From: Micromonospora kangleipakensis
Lineage (GTDB): Bacteria; Actinomycetota; Actinomycetes; Mycobacteriales; Micromonosporaceae
DNA: 64,000 nucleotides
Direction: 5' to 3'
Assembly: GCF_004217615.1 (NCBI RefSeq)
Contig: NZ_SHLD01000001.1
Location: 5,270,001-5,334,000, forward strand
Shown: positions 24,578-33,494 of the stretch, in pieces
Layout: every line of letters starts with the position of its first letter
Numbering within the stretch: position 1 is the stretch's first letter
The notes under the pieces: model-generated
What the model was told of the DNA's origin: nothing
Database searches by the model: none
What the model saw: only the letters and a program-made list of their open reading frames with translations
Made by a program: the position numbers and the translations under genes

Positions 24578-27133
24578 ATGAGGATCCGCCGATGGCTGGC
24601 CGCCTGCGCGGCCGTGACTCTCGTGGCGACGACGCCGGGCGCCGGCGCGCACGCGGCGCCGACCACGACCAGGGACGAGGACTACCGTCCACAGCTCCAC
24701 TTCAGCCCCGACCGGAACTGGATGAACGATCCGAACGGGCTGGTGTGGTACCAGGGCGAGTGGCACCTGTTCTTCCAGTACAACCCCGAGGGCGCGCAGT
24801 GGGGCAACATGTCGTGGGGGCACGCGGTCAGCCGCGACCTGCTGCACTGGACGGAGCTGCCGGTCGCGATCCCGTACTCGGCCGACGAGCACATCTTCTC
24901 CGGGTCCGTCGTCGTCGACGAGCGGAACACCTCCGGCTTCGGCCGCCCGGGAGCGCCGGCCATGGTCGCCGTCTACACCAGCTGGTATCCGGCCACCGGC
25001 ATCCAGGCGCAGTCGCTGGCGTACAGCACCGACCGGGGGCGCACCTGGACGAAGTACGCCGGGAACCCGGTGCTGGACCTCGGCTCCCGGGAGTTCCGTG
25101 ACCCGAAGGTCTTCTGGGACGCGAAGTCCGGCCGGTGGACCATGGCGGTCGTGCTGGCCACCGAGCACAAGGTGAGCTTCTACGGCTCCGCCGACCTGCG
25201 GTCCTGGACCCACCTGAGCGACTTCGGGCCGGCCAACGCCGTCGGCGGTGTCTGGGAGGTGCCGGACCTGTTCGAACTGCCGGTCGACGGCGACCCCCAA
25301 CACACGAAGTGGGTCCTGGTGGTCAACCTGAACCCCGGGGCGGTGGCCGGCGGATCGGGCGCGCAGTACTTCGTCGGCGACTGGGACGGCACCCGCTTCA
25401 CCGCCGACAACATCGTCACCGGCGACCCCGAGCCGGCGGCCGGGACGCTCTTCGCCGACTTCGAGCAGGACTACGCCGGCTGGACGGTCGAGAACGACCC
25501 GACGCTGGGACCGGGGCCCTTCGGCGCCGGCCCGTACCCGGGGACGGTGCCCGGGCAGCAGCAGGTCAGCGGGTTCCGGGGCAGATCCCTGGTCAACAGC
25601 TTCCTCGGCTTCGACGCGCCGAAGGGGCGACTGGTCTCCCCCGACTTCACCCCCGACCGGGACTACCTGAACCTCCTCGTCGGCGGGGGCGCCCACCCGC
25701 ACCTGCCCGGCACGACGACCGACTTCCTGCCCGACGGGGCCGAGCCGGTCATCGACTTCGAGCTGCCCGACGGCCAGACGTACGAGCAGGCGGGCTGGAC
25801 GGCGACCGGCGGGCTGCGCGACCGCGCGCAGGTGGTCGGTCCCGCCCGGTCCGAGCGCGGCCACGTCGGCGACAAGCTGCTCACAACGTTCTTCGAGGCC
25901 GACTCGACGACGGGCACCCTGACCTCGCCCGGCTTCACGATCGACCGGAACCACCTGAGCCTGCTCCTCGGCGCCGGCGGCCACCTGGCCGACGGCACCG
26001 GCCGTACGGTGGTCGAGCTGCTGGTGGACGGCCGGGTGGTGCGGACCGCCACCGGCAACTTCTCCGGCTTCATGAACTGGCGCAGCTGGGACGTGACCGA
26101 GCTCCGGGGGCGCACCGCCCAGCTGCGGATCGTCGACGAGAACACCGGCGGGTGGGGGCACCTGCTGGTCGACCACCTCGTCGCCACCGACGATCCGGTG
26201 CTGCCCCGGTCCGTGGAGACCGCGGTCAACCTCGTGGTGGACGGCCAGGTGGTGCGGACCGCCACCGGCAAGGACAGCGAACGCCTGGACTGGGTGGGCT
26301 GGGACGTCCGCGAGTTCGCCGGGCGGCGGGCCCACCTGGAGATCAACGACTTCAACTCCGGCGGCTGGGGGCACATCCTCGTCGACCACATCATGTTCGC
26401 CGACCGGCCGGCGCCGAGCGAGCTGGAACGCTACGACTGGCTCGACCACGGCAAGGACTACTACGCGGCGGTCACCTACAACGACGCCCCCGGCGGCGAG
26501 CGCGTCGCGGTCGGCTGGATGAACAACTGGCAGTACGCCGGCAGCGTCCCGACCGCGCCGTGGCGCGGCGCGATGGCCCTGCCCCGGGAGTTCGCGCTGA
26601 AGACGATCGACGGCGAGCTGCGCCTGGTCCAGCGGCCGACCGATCAGCTCACCTCGCTGCGGGGCGACGGCGAGGTGTTCACCCTGCACGACGCCACCGT
26701 GCGGCCCGGGGTGCGCGACCTGCCCGCGGCGGCGGACGGCACCGTGCTGGAGATCCAGGCGGAGTTCGAACTCCGCGACGCCGACCGCTTCGGCCTCCAG
26801 GTCCGCGGCGGCGACGACGAACGGACGGTGATCGGGTACGACGCCGGGGCGCGCCGCCTCTACGTCGACCGGACGCGATCCGGCCAGATCGACGTCGGTC
26901 CGCTCTTCCCCGGCGTGCACTCCGGCCCGCTCTCCGTGGACGGCAACCGGGTGCGGATGACGGTGTACGTGGACCGCTCCTCGGTCGAGGTCTTCGGCGG
27001 GTCGGGACAGACCACCATCACCGACCAGATCTTCCCCACGCCCACCAGCGACCAGACGCGCCTCTTCGCCGAGGGCGGTGACGTGATGGTGCGGTCGCTC
27101 ACCATCCGGCCGCTGCGGTCGGTGTGGCGATAA
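24578..27133 (+). CDS. Secreted GH32 fructan hydrolase (levanase/inulinase type) with inserted beta-sandwich repeats
   Basis: An 851-residue glycoside hydrolase family 32 enzyme with a signal peptide of about 28 residues ending GAGAHA. The catalytic set is intact: Asp51 nucleophile in WMNDPNG, RDP at 174-176, and acid/base Glu228 in WEVPD. The five-bladed propeller is interrupted: residues about 289-617 are an insertion, and the last blade resumes at YDWLDHGKDYYAAVTYNDAP. Within the insert, two copies of one module (about 478-539 and 549-610) share VVRTATG and GGWGHxLVDH motifs. The C-terminal beta-sandwich (about 690-851) is the usual GH32C. The ATG at 24578 has GGAGG 6 nt upstream; the ATG at 24572 abuts that site and is less likely. 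It should release fructose outside the cell for the adjacent importer. Confidence 0.92.
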   Translation: MRIRRWLAACAAVTLVATTPGAGAHAAPTTTRDEDYRPQLHFSPDRNWMNDPNGLVWYQGEWHLFFQYNPEGAQWGNMSWGHAVSRDLLHWTELPVAIPYSADEHIFSGSVVVDERNTSGFGRPGAPAMVAVYTSWYPATGIQAQSLAYSTDRGRTWTKYAGNPVLDLGSREFRDPKVFWDAKSGRWTMAVVLATEHKVSFYGSADLRSWTHLSDFGPANAVGGVWEVPDLFELPVDGDPQHTKWVLVVNLNPGAVAGGSGAQYFVGDWDGTRFTADNIVTGDPEPAAGTLFADFEQDYAGWTVENDPTLGPGPFGAGPYPGTVPGQQQVSGFRGRSLVNSFLGFDAPKGRLVSPDFTPDRDYLNLLVGGGAHPHLPGTTTDFLPDGAEPVIDFELPDGQTYEQAGWTATGGLRDRAQVVGPARSERGHVGDKLLTTFFEADSTTGTLTSPGFTIDRNHLSLLLGAGGHLADGTGRTVVELLVDGRVVRTATGNFSGFMNWRSWDVTELRGRTAQLRIVDENTGGWGHLLVDHLVATDDPVLPRSVETAVNLVVDGQVVRTATGKDSERLDWVGWDVREFAGRRAHLEINDFNSGGWGHILVDHIMFADRPAPSELERYDWLDHGKDYYAAVTYNDAPGGERVAVGWMNNWQYAGSVPTAPWRGAMALPREFALKTIDGELRLVQRPTDQLTSLRGDGEVFTLHDATVRPGVRDLPAAADGTVLEIQAEFELRDADRFGLQVRGGDDERTVIGYDAGARRLYVDRTRSGQIDVGPLFPGVHSGPLSVDGNRVRMTVYVDRSSVEVFGGSGQTTITDQIFPTPTSDQTRLFAEGGDVMVRSLTIRPLRSVWR

Positions 27134-27153
27134 CCTGACCGTCGATCACCATC

Positions 27154-27186
27154 GGTCGGGGGCCACGTACGCCGTGGCCCCCGACC
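27154..27186 (+). terminator. Terminator of the GH32 gene
   Basis: A perfect 13-bp stem (27154-27166 with 27174-27186) and a 7-nt loop, 20 nt after the GH32 stop and before the lacI-family gene, which must therefore have its own promoter or rely on read-through. Confidence 0.75.
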
Positions 27187-27219
27187 GCCACCGCAGCACC
27201 CCGCCCGGTAGGAGCGCCC

Positions 27220-28275
27220 ATGCACGCTGCCGCCCCCGCTACGTCGACCGCCGCCAAGGCCCGACCCACGCTCCGGGACGTCGCACTGCTCGCCGGCGTG
27301 AGCCCGAAGACCGTCTCCCGGGTGGTCAACGGCGAGGCGGGGGTCTCCGCCCCGAAGACCGCCGCCGTGCAGCGGGCGATCGCCCAGCTCGACTACCGGC
27401 CCAACTTCACCGCGAGCAGCCTCCGGCGGTCCAGCGGCCGCAGCGCGGCGATCGCGGCGGTCCTGGAGGACCTGGCCAACCCGTTCTCGGCCGCCCTGCA
27501 CCGGGCTCTCGAGGACGCCGCGCGGGACCGGGGCGTGCTCATCTTCGCCGGCAGCGTGGACGAGAACCCGGAACGGGAACGGGACCTCATCCACGCCTTC
27601 ACCATGCGGCAGGCCGACGCCCTGGTCGTCGTGCCCGCCAGCGACGACCAGAGCTACCTGGCCGGCGAGGTCAACGCCGGCACCCCGGTGGTCTTCGTCG
27701 ACCGGCCGCCGGTCGGACTGCCGGTCGACGCCGTCCTCGCCGACAACCACGACGGCGCCGCGTCCGCCGTCCACCACCTCGTCGCCCACGGCCACCGGGA
27801 CATCGCCTACCTCGGCGATCTGCAGACGATCCCCACGGCCCGACAGCGGTTCCAGGGTTTCCGGGAGGCCCTCGCCGACCACGGCATCCGACCGTCCGCC
27901 GCCACCGCCGTCCACGACCTGCACACCGAGCGGGAGTCGGAGGAGGCGGTCCGCCGCCTGCTCTCCGCCGAGTCCCCGCCCACCGCGCTCTTCACCTCGC
28001 AGAACCTCGTCACCATCGGGGCCATCCGGGCCCTGCAGCAGCTCGGCCGGCAGCACGACGTCGCGCTCGTGGGCTTCGACGACTTCCCCCTCGCCGACCT
28101 CCTCCAGCCGGCCGTCACAGTGGTCGCGCAGGACCCGTCCGAGATGGGCCGGGTCGCCGCGTCGCTGATCTTCCGGCGGCTGGACGGCGAGCAGTGGCGC
28201 CCGCGGACCCACCTGGTGGCGACCCGGCTGATCCCCCGCGGCTCGGGCGAGATCAGGGGCCCGCACCGCGGCTGA
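27220..28275 (+). CDS. LacI-family transcriptional regulator of the fructan locus
   Basis: A 351-residue LacI/GalR repressor. The N-terminal HTH reads TLRDVALLAGVSPKTVSRVV then the hinge NGEAGVSAPKTAAVQRAI. The periplasmic-binding-like effector domain follows, with LANPFSAALHRALEDAARDR and the typical LVGFDDFPLADLLQPAVTVV. The ATG at 27220 has GGAG 7 nt upstream. It is next to a fructan hydrolase and importer, and two matching LacI-type palindromes lie in the divergent promoter between them. By inference it represses both units until a fructose-related effector binds. Confidence 0.9.
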   Translation: MHAAAPATSTAAKARPTLRDVALLAGVSPKTVSRVVNGEAGVSAPKTAAVQRAIAQLDYRPNFTASSLRRSSGRSAAIAAVLEDLANPFSAALHRALEDAARDRGVLIFAGSVDENPERERDLIHAFTMRQADALVVVPASDDQSYLAGEVNAGTPVVFVDRPPVGLPVDAVLADNHDGAASAVHHLVAHGHRDIAYLGDLQTIPTARQRFQGFREALADHGIRPSAATAVHDLHTERESEEAVRRLLSAESPPTALFTSQNLVTIGAIRALQQLGRQHDVALVGFDDFPLADLLQPAVTVVAQDPSEMGRVAASLIFRRLDGEQWRPRTHLVATRLIPRGSGEIRGPHRG

Positions 28276-28373
28276 CGAGCGTGCCGGTGCCCCGGTGCCG
28301 GTCGCCCCGGCGGCGCCGAGCTCGTCGGAGGACGGGTGCAGCCCGCCGACGTCCAGGTCCACCGGCTCCTCGA

Positions 28374-29642
28374 TCAGCCTCCGGTCGTCGTGTGCAGGTG
28401 TCGGGCGGCGGCCGGGTCGGCGCAGCCGGTCAGGGTGAGCGCGTCGCGCAGCTCGGCGGCGAGCAGCGCCAGGGCCGCCTCGGCACCGGCCCGGCCACCC
28501 GCCGCGAGCGCCCAGAGCAGCGGGCGGCCGACCAGCACCCCGGTCGCGCCGAGCGCCAGCGCCCGCAGCACGTCGACCCCGCCGCGCACGCCGCTGTCCA
28601 GCAGCACCTCGCACCGCTTCCCCACCGCGGCCACCACCTCGGGCAGCGCCGTCGCGGTGGCCGGCGCGCCGTCGAGCTGCCGGCCACCGTGGTTGGAGAC
28701 CACCACAGCGTCCGCCCCGGTCTCCGCCGCGCGGGCCGCGTCGCGGGGGTCGAGGATGCCCTTGACCAGCAGGGGCAATGGGGTACGGCCGCGCAGCCAG
28801 GCCAGGTCCGCCCAGCTCAGCGCCGGGGCGAAGACCGCGCCAGTGTGCACCGCGACCGCGGAGACCCCGGGGGTGCCCTGGTGGGCCAGGTCGTCCCGCC
28901 CGCCCGGCAGGTTCGCCGCGGTGACGTGCGGCGGCAGGGCGAAGCCGTTGCGGACGTCGCGCAGCCGCCGGCCGAGGATCGGCACGTCGACGGTGACCAT
29001 CAGCGCGGCGCAGCCGGCGGCGTGCGCCCGGTCCAGCAGGTCGGCGACCATGCCCCGGTCGCGCAGCCAGTAGAGCTGGAACCAGACCTCTCCGCCGACC
29101 GCAGCGATCTCCTCGATCCGGGTGCTGCTCAATGTGCTGGCCACGTACGGCACCCCGGCCGCGCGGGCGGCGGCCGCCAGCGCCGGCTCGCCGTCCGGAT
29201 GCACCAGCCGCTGGTACGCCATCGGCGCGACCGCCACCGGCATCGCCTGCGGCCGGCCGAGCAGCGGCGCCTCGGTCCGCGGCCGGTCCACCCCGGTCAG
29301 CACCCGGGGCAGCACCGCGACCCGGTCCAGCGCGGCCCGGTTGGCGGTCAGCGTGGTCTCCGTCCCGCTGCCGCCGTCGACGAAGTCCCACACCTCCGGC
29401 GGCAGCGCGGCCCGGGCCAGCCCCGCGAAGTCGGCCAGGCTCGCCGGCCCGGCGAACCCGCCGCCGGCCCCGGGCACCGACGCGTCGGCCGTGGCGCCCG
29501 CCGGTGCGGACCGATCCGTGCCGGCTGCCGTGGCCGGAGCCCCGGGCGGCGCGGCGGACCCGCAGGGCGCCGGGACCGCGAGGGCGCCCCGGCCGACACC
29601 GGACTCGTCCGGCGGCACGTTGGCCAGCAGCGGCTCAGCCAT
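28374..29642 (-). CDS. FMN-dependent alpha-hydroxy-acid oxidizing protein
   Basis: A 422-residue FMN enzyme of the lactate/glycolate oxidase and lactate monooxygenase family. The TIM-barrel signature VVSNHGGRQLDGAPATATAL carries the active-site His and Arg. The PMAYQRLVHPDGEPALAAAA block, the Lys of PLLVKGILDPRDA and the flavin-phosphate motif VLLDSGVRGGVDVLRALALG are present. The first 75 residues are Ala/Pro/Gly-rich and unlike the family, so the true start may be later than the ATG at 29642. That ATG overlaps the upstream hydrolase stop by 8 bases, which supports it. The substrate is not evident. Confidence 0.85.
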   Translation of the reverse strand: MAEPLLANVPPDESGVGRGALAVPAPCGSAAPPGAPATAAGTDRSAPAGATADASVPGAGGGFAGPASLADFAGLARAALPPEVWDFVDGGSGTETTLTANRAALDRVAVLPRVLTGVDRPRTEAPLLGRPQAMPVAVAPMAYQRLVHPDGEPALAAAARAAGVPYVASTLSSTRIEEIAAVGGEVWFQLYWLRDRGMVADLLDRAHAAGCAALMVTVDVPILGRRLRDVRNGFALPPHVTAANLPGGRDDLAHQGTPGVSAVAVHTGAVFAPALSWADLAWLRGRTPLPLLVKGILDPRDAARAAETGADAVVVSNHGGRQLDGAPATATALPEVVAAVGKRCEVLLDSGVRGGVDVLRALALGATGVLVGRPLLWALAAGGRAGAEAALALLAAELRDALTLTGCADPAAARHLHTTTGG

Positions 29643-30618
29643 CGACGCGCCCACCGTCCGTCGCACCGGCCGCCGACGCGACCGGGTCCAGCCCGAACCG
29701 GTGCCGCAGGAACGCGGCGGCCTGGTCCTGCGCCCGCTTCCCCGCGTCGATGGCGCCGGGCATCGCGAAGAAGCCGTGGGTCATGCCGGGGTAGCGGGTC
29801 AGCTCGGTGGGGACGCCGGCGTCGCGCAGCCGGACGGCGTACCGCTCCCCCTCGTCGCGCAGCGGATCGTGCTCGGCGGTGATCACCAGGGCCGGGGGCA
29901 ACCCGGTGAGCTCCTCGGCGAGCAGGGGCGAGGCGAGCGGGTGGGCGGCGTCGGCCGGGTCGGCCAGGTAGTGCCCTCGGTACCAGTCGACGGAGTGCCG
30001 GTTGAACAGCAGCGGATCCTCGTCGTCGGTCGGCCCGGGTCCTGCCCGCTGGTCGGTGTTCGGGTAGACGAGCAGCTGCGCGGCGAGCCGGGGGCCGCCG
30101 TCGACCCGGGCGAGCAGGGTGACCGCCGCCGCCAGGTTGCCGCCGGCGCTGTCCCCGCCGACCGCCAGCCGCCCCGGGTCGGCCCCGAACTCGTCGGCGT
30201 GCCCGGCGATCCACCGGGTGGCCACGTAACAGTCCTCCACGGCGGCCGGGAAGCGGTGCTCGGGGGCGAGCCGGTAGCCGACGGTCACCACCTGACAGGG
30301 CGTCGCATTGGCCAGCCGGCGGCAGATACTGTCGGCGGTGTCGACGCTGCCGAGCGTCCAGCCACCGCCGAAGAAGTAGACCAGGGTGGCCAGCGGGCCG
30401 TCGCCGGCCGGCCGGTGGATCCGCACCGGCAGCGGCCCGGCCGGGCCGGGGACGTGCGTGTCGCGTACCTGATGGACCGGCTCGACCGCGCCGCCGCCGG
30501 CGCGGATCGCGGCGAGGTCCGCGGCGCGGGCCTCCGCCAGGGTCCGGGCGTAGAGCGGTGCGGCGCCGGCGGCCGCGCGCGCGGCCCGGTACGCGACCAC
30601 CTGCGGGTCGAGGGCCAT
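29635..30618 (-). CDS. Alpha/beta hydrolase (hormone-sensitive-lipase family esterase)
   Basis: A 327-residue HSL-type carboxylesterase. The nucleophile elbow GDSAGGNLAAAV contains the catalytic Ser, the acid is in ITAEHDPLRDEGE, and the His is in YPGMTHGFFAM. The oxyanion motif is FFGGGWTLG rather than the usual HGGGW: the first His is Phe. The ATG at 30618 has AGGAG 7-8 nt upstream. The stop overlaps the start of the next gene, an FMN oxidase, so the two may act in one pathway. Confidence 0.88.
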   Translation of the reverse strand: MALDPQVVAYRAARAAAGAAPLYARTLAEARAADLAAIRAGGGAVEPVHQVRDTHVPGPAGPLPVRIHRPAGDGPLATLVYFFGGGWTLGSVDTADSICRRLANATPCQVVTVGYRLAPEHRFPAAVEDCYVATRWIAGHADEFGADPGRLAVGGDSAGGNLAAAVTLLARVDGGPRLAAQLLVYPNTDQRAGPGPTDDEDPLLFNRHSVDWYRGHYLADPADAAHPLASPLLAEELTGLPPALVITAEHDPLRDEGERYAVRLRDAGVPTELTRYPGMTHGFFAMPGAIDAGKRAQDQAAAFLRHRFGLDPVASAAGATDGGRVDG

Positions 30619-30628
30619 GCTGATTCTC

Positions 30629-30721
30629 CTAACTGCCGGTGGTGACGAAGAGCTTGTCGATGCCGCGCAGGAAGAGGCTGCCGCTGTAGCTCGGGGTCCG
30701 GCTGATCGCCACTCGGCGCGG
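30629..30721 (-). pseudogene. Short coding remnant, identity uncertain
   Basis: Between the esterase start and the reductase stop, the minus strand encodes about 30 codons with good actinobacterial codon bias (RTPSYSGSLFLRGIDKLFVT) and a TAG stop at 30631-30629. There is no start or upstream coding sequence: the frame begins at the stop codon of the adjacent gene. It looks like the C-terminal tail of a lost gene, but I cannot name the family. Confidence 0.3.
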
Positions 30722-31276
30722 TCAGCGATAGCGCAGCAGCACGACCCCGTTGCCGAACGGCCGGGATTCGACCAGCCGTAGGTCGACCGGCGTGTCCGAG
30801 GGCGGGAAGAGCGGCTTGCCCCGGCCGATTGCGACCGGGTGGAGGTAGATCCGGTACTCGTCGACCAGCCCGTGGCGCCGGAAGGCGGACGCGAGGTCCG
30901 CGCCGCCGACCACCAGGTCACCGCCGGGCTGGGCCTTGAGCGCCATGACCTCCTCGGGGACGACCTCCCGGACGACCGTGGCGTTCCAGTCGGCACGCGC
31001 CAGCGTCCGGGAGTAGACGATCTTGGGCATGTCCCGCCAGATCGCGGCGAACTCACGGGTCGGCGCGCTGGCCGCCGGGTCCTGGTCGGCGGTCGGCCAG
31101 AAGCCGGCCATCAGCTCGTAGGTGCGGCGGCCGTCCAGGAAGGCGCCCTTGGTGCGCAGCTCGTCGTTGAAGTGCCGGTGCAGCTCCTCGTCGACCCGGT
31201 GCCAGTCGAGCTCCCGATCCGGTCCCTCGATGAAGCCGTCGAGGGAGACGGACATCCACACGATGATCCTGCGCAT
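30722..31276 (-). CDS. Dihydrofolate-reductase-family protein (RibD C-terminal-like)
   Basis: A 184-residue protein of the RibD_C/DHFR-like family (YyaP/YwjB type). The N-terminus MRRIIVWMSVSLDGFIEGPD and the nucleotide-binding segment GDLVVGGADLASAFRRHGLV are diagnostic, as is EYRIYLHPVAIGRGKPLFP. These small proteins are usually of unknown activity and are not classical DHFR. The ATG at 31276 opens divergent to the nucleotidyltransferase gene, with a 12-bp palindrome in the shared 51-bp gap. Confidence 0.85.
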   Translation of the reverse strand: MRRIIVWMSVSLDGFIEGPDRELDWHRVDEELHRHFNDELRTKGAFLDGRRTYELMAGFWPTADQDPAASAPTREFAAIWRDMPKIVYSRTLARADWNATVVREVVPEEVMALKAQPGGDLVVGGADLASAFRRHGLVDEYRIYLHPVAIGRGKPLFPPSDTPVDLRLVESRPFGNGVVLLRYR

Positions 31277-31291
31277 CACGGTCCTTTCCCG

Positions 31292-31303
31292 TTTGCCGGC
31301 AAA
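31292..31303. promoter_or_regulatory. Palindrome in the divergent 31.3-kb promoter
   Basis: TTTGCCGGCAAA is a perfect 12-bp palindrome, extended by CC and GG on the flanks with one mismatched position between. It lies midway in a 51-bp divergent gap, so it may be an operator for both genes. Confidence 0.4.
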
Positions 31304-31327
31304 GGGCCATTCTGCCAAGATCGCCGG

Positions 31328-31795
31328 ATGAACGGGGACCAGGTGACCGCGCTGTTGGCCGAGTTCGCCGCGCACGGCCTGCGGGTCTGGGTGGCCGGCG
31401 GCTGGGCGACGGACGCGGTGGTGGGCCGGCAGACCCGGCCGCACGCCGATCTCGACCTGGCGTTCGACGCGAGCCGGCAGGCGGAGCTGCTCGCGCTGCT
31501 CGACCGGCTCGGCTTCGTGACCACCGTGGACTGGCTGCCGGTCCGCGCCGAGCTGACCGCGCCGGACGGCCGCAAGGTCGACATCCACCCGGTGGCGTTC
31601 CGCCCGGACGGCAGCGGGGTCCAGTCCGGACTCGACGGCGCGACGTTCGCGTACGCCGCGGACGGCTTCGCCGGGGGCGTCATCGACGGCCGCCCAGTGC
31701 CCTGCCTGTCGGTGGACCAGCAGCTCCGCTTCCGGGAGGGCTACCCGCCGCGGGAGGTCGACCACCACGACATCGCCCTGCTGCGGGCGCACTAG
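31328..31795 (+). CDS. Nucleotidyltransferase-fold protein (aminoglycoside adenylyltransferase-like)
   Basis: A 155-residue small nucleotidyltransferase of the ANT(2'')/Lnu type. WVAGGWATDAVVGRQTRPHA and DLDLAFDAS give the GG-W and metal-binding D-x-D motifs, and the third carboxylate is in KVDIHPVAFRP. The C-terminus has SVDQQLRFREGYPPREVDHH and DIALLRAH. The ATG at 31328 has only a weak ribosome-binding site and may be leaderless or nearly so. Members include true antibiotic-resistance enzymes and many of unknown substrate, so resistance should not be assumed. Confidence 0.82.
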   Translation: MNGDQVTALLAEFAAHGLRVWVAGGWATDAVVGRQTRPHADLDLAFDASRQAELLALLDRLGFVTTVDWLPVRAELTAPDGRKVDIHPVAFRPDGSGVQSGLDGATFAYAADGFAGGVIDGRPVPCLSVDQQLRFREGYPPREVDHHDIALLRAH

Positions 31796-31847
31796 CCACC
31801 ATGCCCGGCCGGCCCGAGGTGTCGGTGGGCGGGGGTACGGTCGGGCC

Positions 31848-32240
31848 ATGGCGACCTGGGACGACGTACGACGCATCGCGCTCGCCCTGCCGGAGACCAC
31901 CGAGCGCGGCTCGCACGACGACCTGCCCGCGTGGCGGGTCCGGGACAAGCTCTTCGTCTGGGAGCGACCGCTGCGCCGCGGTGACCTGGCGGCGCTGGGC
32001 GACGCCGCGCCGGACGGGCCGATCCTCGGCGCGCGGGTGCCCGACCTGGGCGCCAAGGAGGCACTGCTCGCCGAGGACCCGGCGGTCTACCTCACCACGC
32101 CGCACTTCGACGGGTACCCGGCGGTGCTGGTCCGGCTCGACCGGATAGGTGTCGAGGAGCTGACCGAGCTGGTCACCGAGGCCTGGTACGCCCGCGCCCC
32201 GAAGCGCCTCGCCGCCCAGTTCAGGACGACGGCAGGCTGA
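31848..32240 (+). CDS. MmcQ/YjbR family protein
   Basis: A 130-residue protein of the MmcQ/YjbR family (double-wing DNA-binding-like fold). WDDVRRIALALPETTERGSH at the N-terminus, PAWRVRDKLFVWERPL in the middle and the C-terminal TEAWYARAPKRLAAQF are characteristic. The molecular role of the family is not established. The ATG at 31848 is 52 bp downstream of the nucleotidyltransferase stop. No signal or membrane segment is seen. Confidence 0.85.
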   Translation: MATWDDVRRIALALPETTERGSHDDLPAWRVRDKLFVWERPLRRGDLAALGDAAPDGPILGARVPDLGAKEALLAEDPAVYLTTPHFDGYPAVLVRLDRIGVEELTELVTEAWYARAPKRLAAQFRTTAG

Positions 32241-32297
32241 GATTTCCCCCACCGTTCGGGTCCGACGGGACCGTACTGGCTGCCATAGCCTCTGTCC

Positions 32298-32939
32298 ATG
32301 CGGGCGGCACACGAGCGGGTGGACGCGATCGTCTTCGACATGGACGGCACACTGATCGAATCCCACGCGGTGGTGCCCGCGGCCTACCGCGCCGCCATCA
32401 TGGACGCCGGCGGACCGCTGCTCTCCGACGCCGAGATCATCGCCGGGTACCCGCTCGGGCCACCGGCCGCGCTGCTGACGCACCTGCTCCGACGGTCGGC
32501 CACCGACCGCGACCTCGCCCGCTACCACGCCCACCTGACCGCCCTCGCGACGCAGGTCACCGTCTATCCCGGGGTGGCCGACCTGCTCGCCGGCGTCGCC
32601 GAACGGGGGGCGGTCGGTCTCTTCACCGGCGCCAGCCACCGGGCGGCCGAGATCCTGCTCGACCGGGTCGGTCTGCTCGGGCACTTCCAGGTCGTCGTCG
32701 GCGGGGACGAGGTCGCGCGACCCAAACCCGAGCCCGACGGCGTCGAGCTGGCCTGCCGGCTGCTGGGCGTCCATCCCACCCGAACCGCCTACGTCGGTGA
32801 CTCGCCGCTCGACCTGCGGGCGGCGCGACGCAGCGGCGCACTGGCGGTGGCCGCCGGCTGGGGCCATCAGTACGACCCGGGTGAGCCGGCGGACCTTACC
32901 GCCGGCCATCCTCGTGATCTGCTGGCGCTGCTCGGCTGA
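32298..32939 (+). CDS. HAD-superfamily hydrolase (phosphoglycolate-phosphatase-like)
   Basis: A 213-residue HAD hydrolase. Motif I is IVFDMDGTLIES with the nucleophile Asp, motif II is GLFTGASHRAAEILL, motif III is the Lys in RPKPEPDGVELACRLL, and motif IV is TAYVGDSPLDLRAAR. The cap domain is the small alpha-helical C1 type. The ATG at 32298 follows a 57-bp gap after the MmcQ gene. The substrate is not evident; phosphoglycolate, beta-phosphoglucomutase-like and sugar phosphatase activities are all possible. Confidence 0.88.
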   Translation: MRAAHERVDAIVFDMDGTLIESHAVVPAAYRAAIMDAGGPLLSDAEIIAGYPLGPPAALLTHLLRRSATDRDLARYHAHLTALATQVTVYPGVADLLAGVAERGAVGLFTGASHRAAEILLDRVGLLGHFQVVVGGDEVARPKPEPDGVELACRLLGVHPTRTAYVGDSPLDLRAARRSGALAVAAGWGHQYDPGEPADLTAGHPRDLLALLG

Positions 32940-32946
32940 GCGCGAA

Positions 32947-33423
32947 TCACCCCCCGGACCGGAGCACCGCCTGCACCGCCTGCTCCGGGGTGTGGACGGG
33001 ACGCGGCCCGGGCACCGGCTCGCCGGCGGGACCGAGGATCCGCCAGCCGCCGAGAAGCACCACCGGAACGGTGCCCCGCCGCATCGCCAGGGCCACCTCG
33101 CTGAGCGTCCCCCAGGAGCCGCCGACGGCGATCACCGCGTCCGCGCTCCACACCAGGATCGCGTTGCGCGCCTGCCCCATGTTCGTCACTACGGACGCGG
33201 ACACGTCGGCCGGGCCGGGATCGGCGCCGTCGTCGGGGCGTACGGCGATGACCAGGCCGTTGCGGGAGCGGGCGCCGGCGGCGACCGCGGCCATCACCCC
33301 GCCACCGCCTCCGCAGAGGACGGTGACGCCCCGCTCGGCCAGCAGCTCCCCCACCCGTCGGGCGTGGGTCAGCTCCCTCTCCGTCGCCTCCGCCGGCCCG
33401 CACACCGCCACCTGGAATCTCAC
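32947..33423 (-). CDS. LOG-family / TIGR00725-like protein
   Basis: A 158-residue Rossmann-like protein. [20 protein letters not shown] and the Gly-rich [17 protein letters not shown] give the SLOG/LOG nucleotide-binding fold; [20 protein letters not shown] is the conserved PGGxGTxxE-type block with Glu retained. The motif is GGSWGTLSE rather than PGGxGTxxE, as in the TIGR00725 subfamily. The GTG at 33423 has GGAGGTGGG upstream. The LOG family includes cytokinin-riboside phosphoribohydrolases; activity here is unknown. Confidence 0.8.
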   Translation of the reverse strand: MRFQVAVCGPAEATERELTHARRVGELLAERGVTVLCGGGGGVMAAVAAGARSRNGLVIAVRPDDGADPGPADVSASVVTNMGQARNAILVWSADAVIAVGGSWGTLSEVALAMRRGTVPVVLLGGWRILGPAGEPVPGPRPVHTPEQAVQAVLRSGG

Positions 33424-33494
33424 CGGCCCACCTCCGCCGCCGAGGTTATCGCCGCCCACGCCCTGGACGGACGCCAGGTGGCAACGTCTTCGCA

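Noticed and set aside
30629..30721. C-terminal piece of a cytochrome P450
   Set aside because: Considered from the general look of the tail, but no heme-binding Cys motif or any other diagnostic residue is present; left unnamed.
31328..31795. Antibiotic resistance gene call for the nucleotidyltransferase
   Set aside because: Only the fold is clear; members have many substrates and there is no resistance context.
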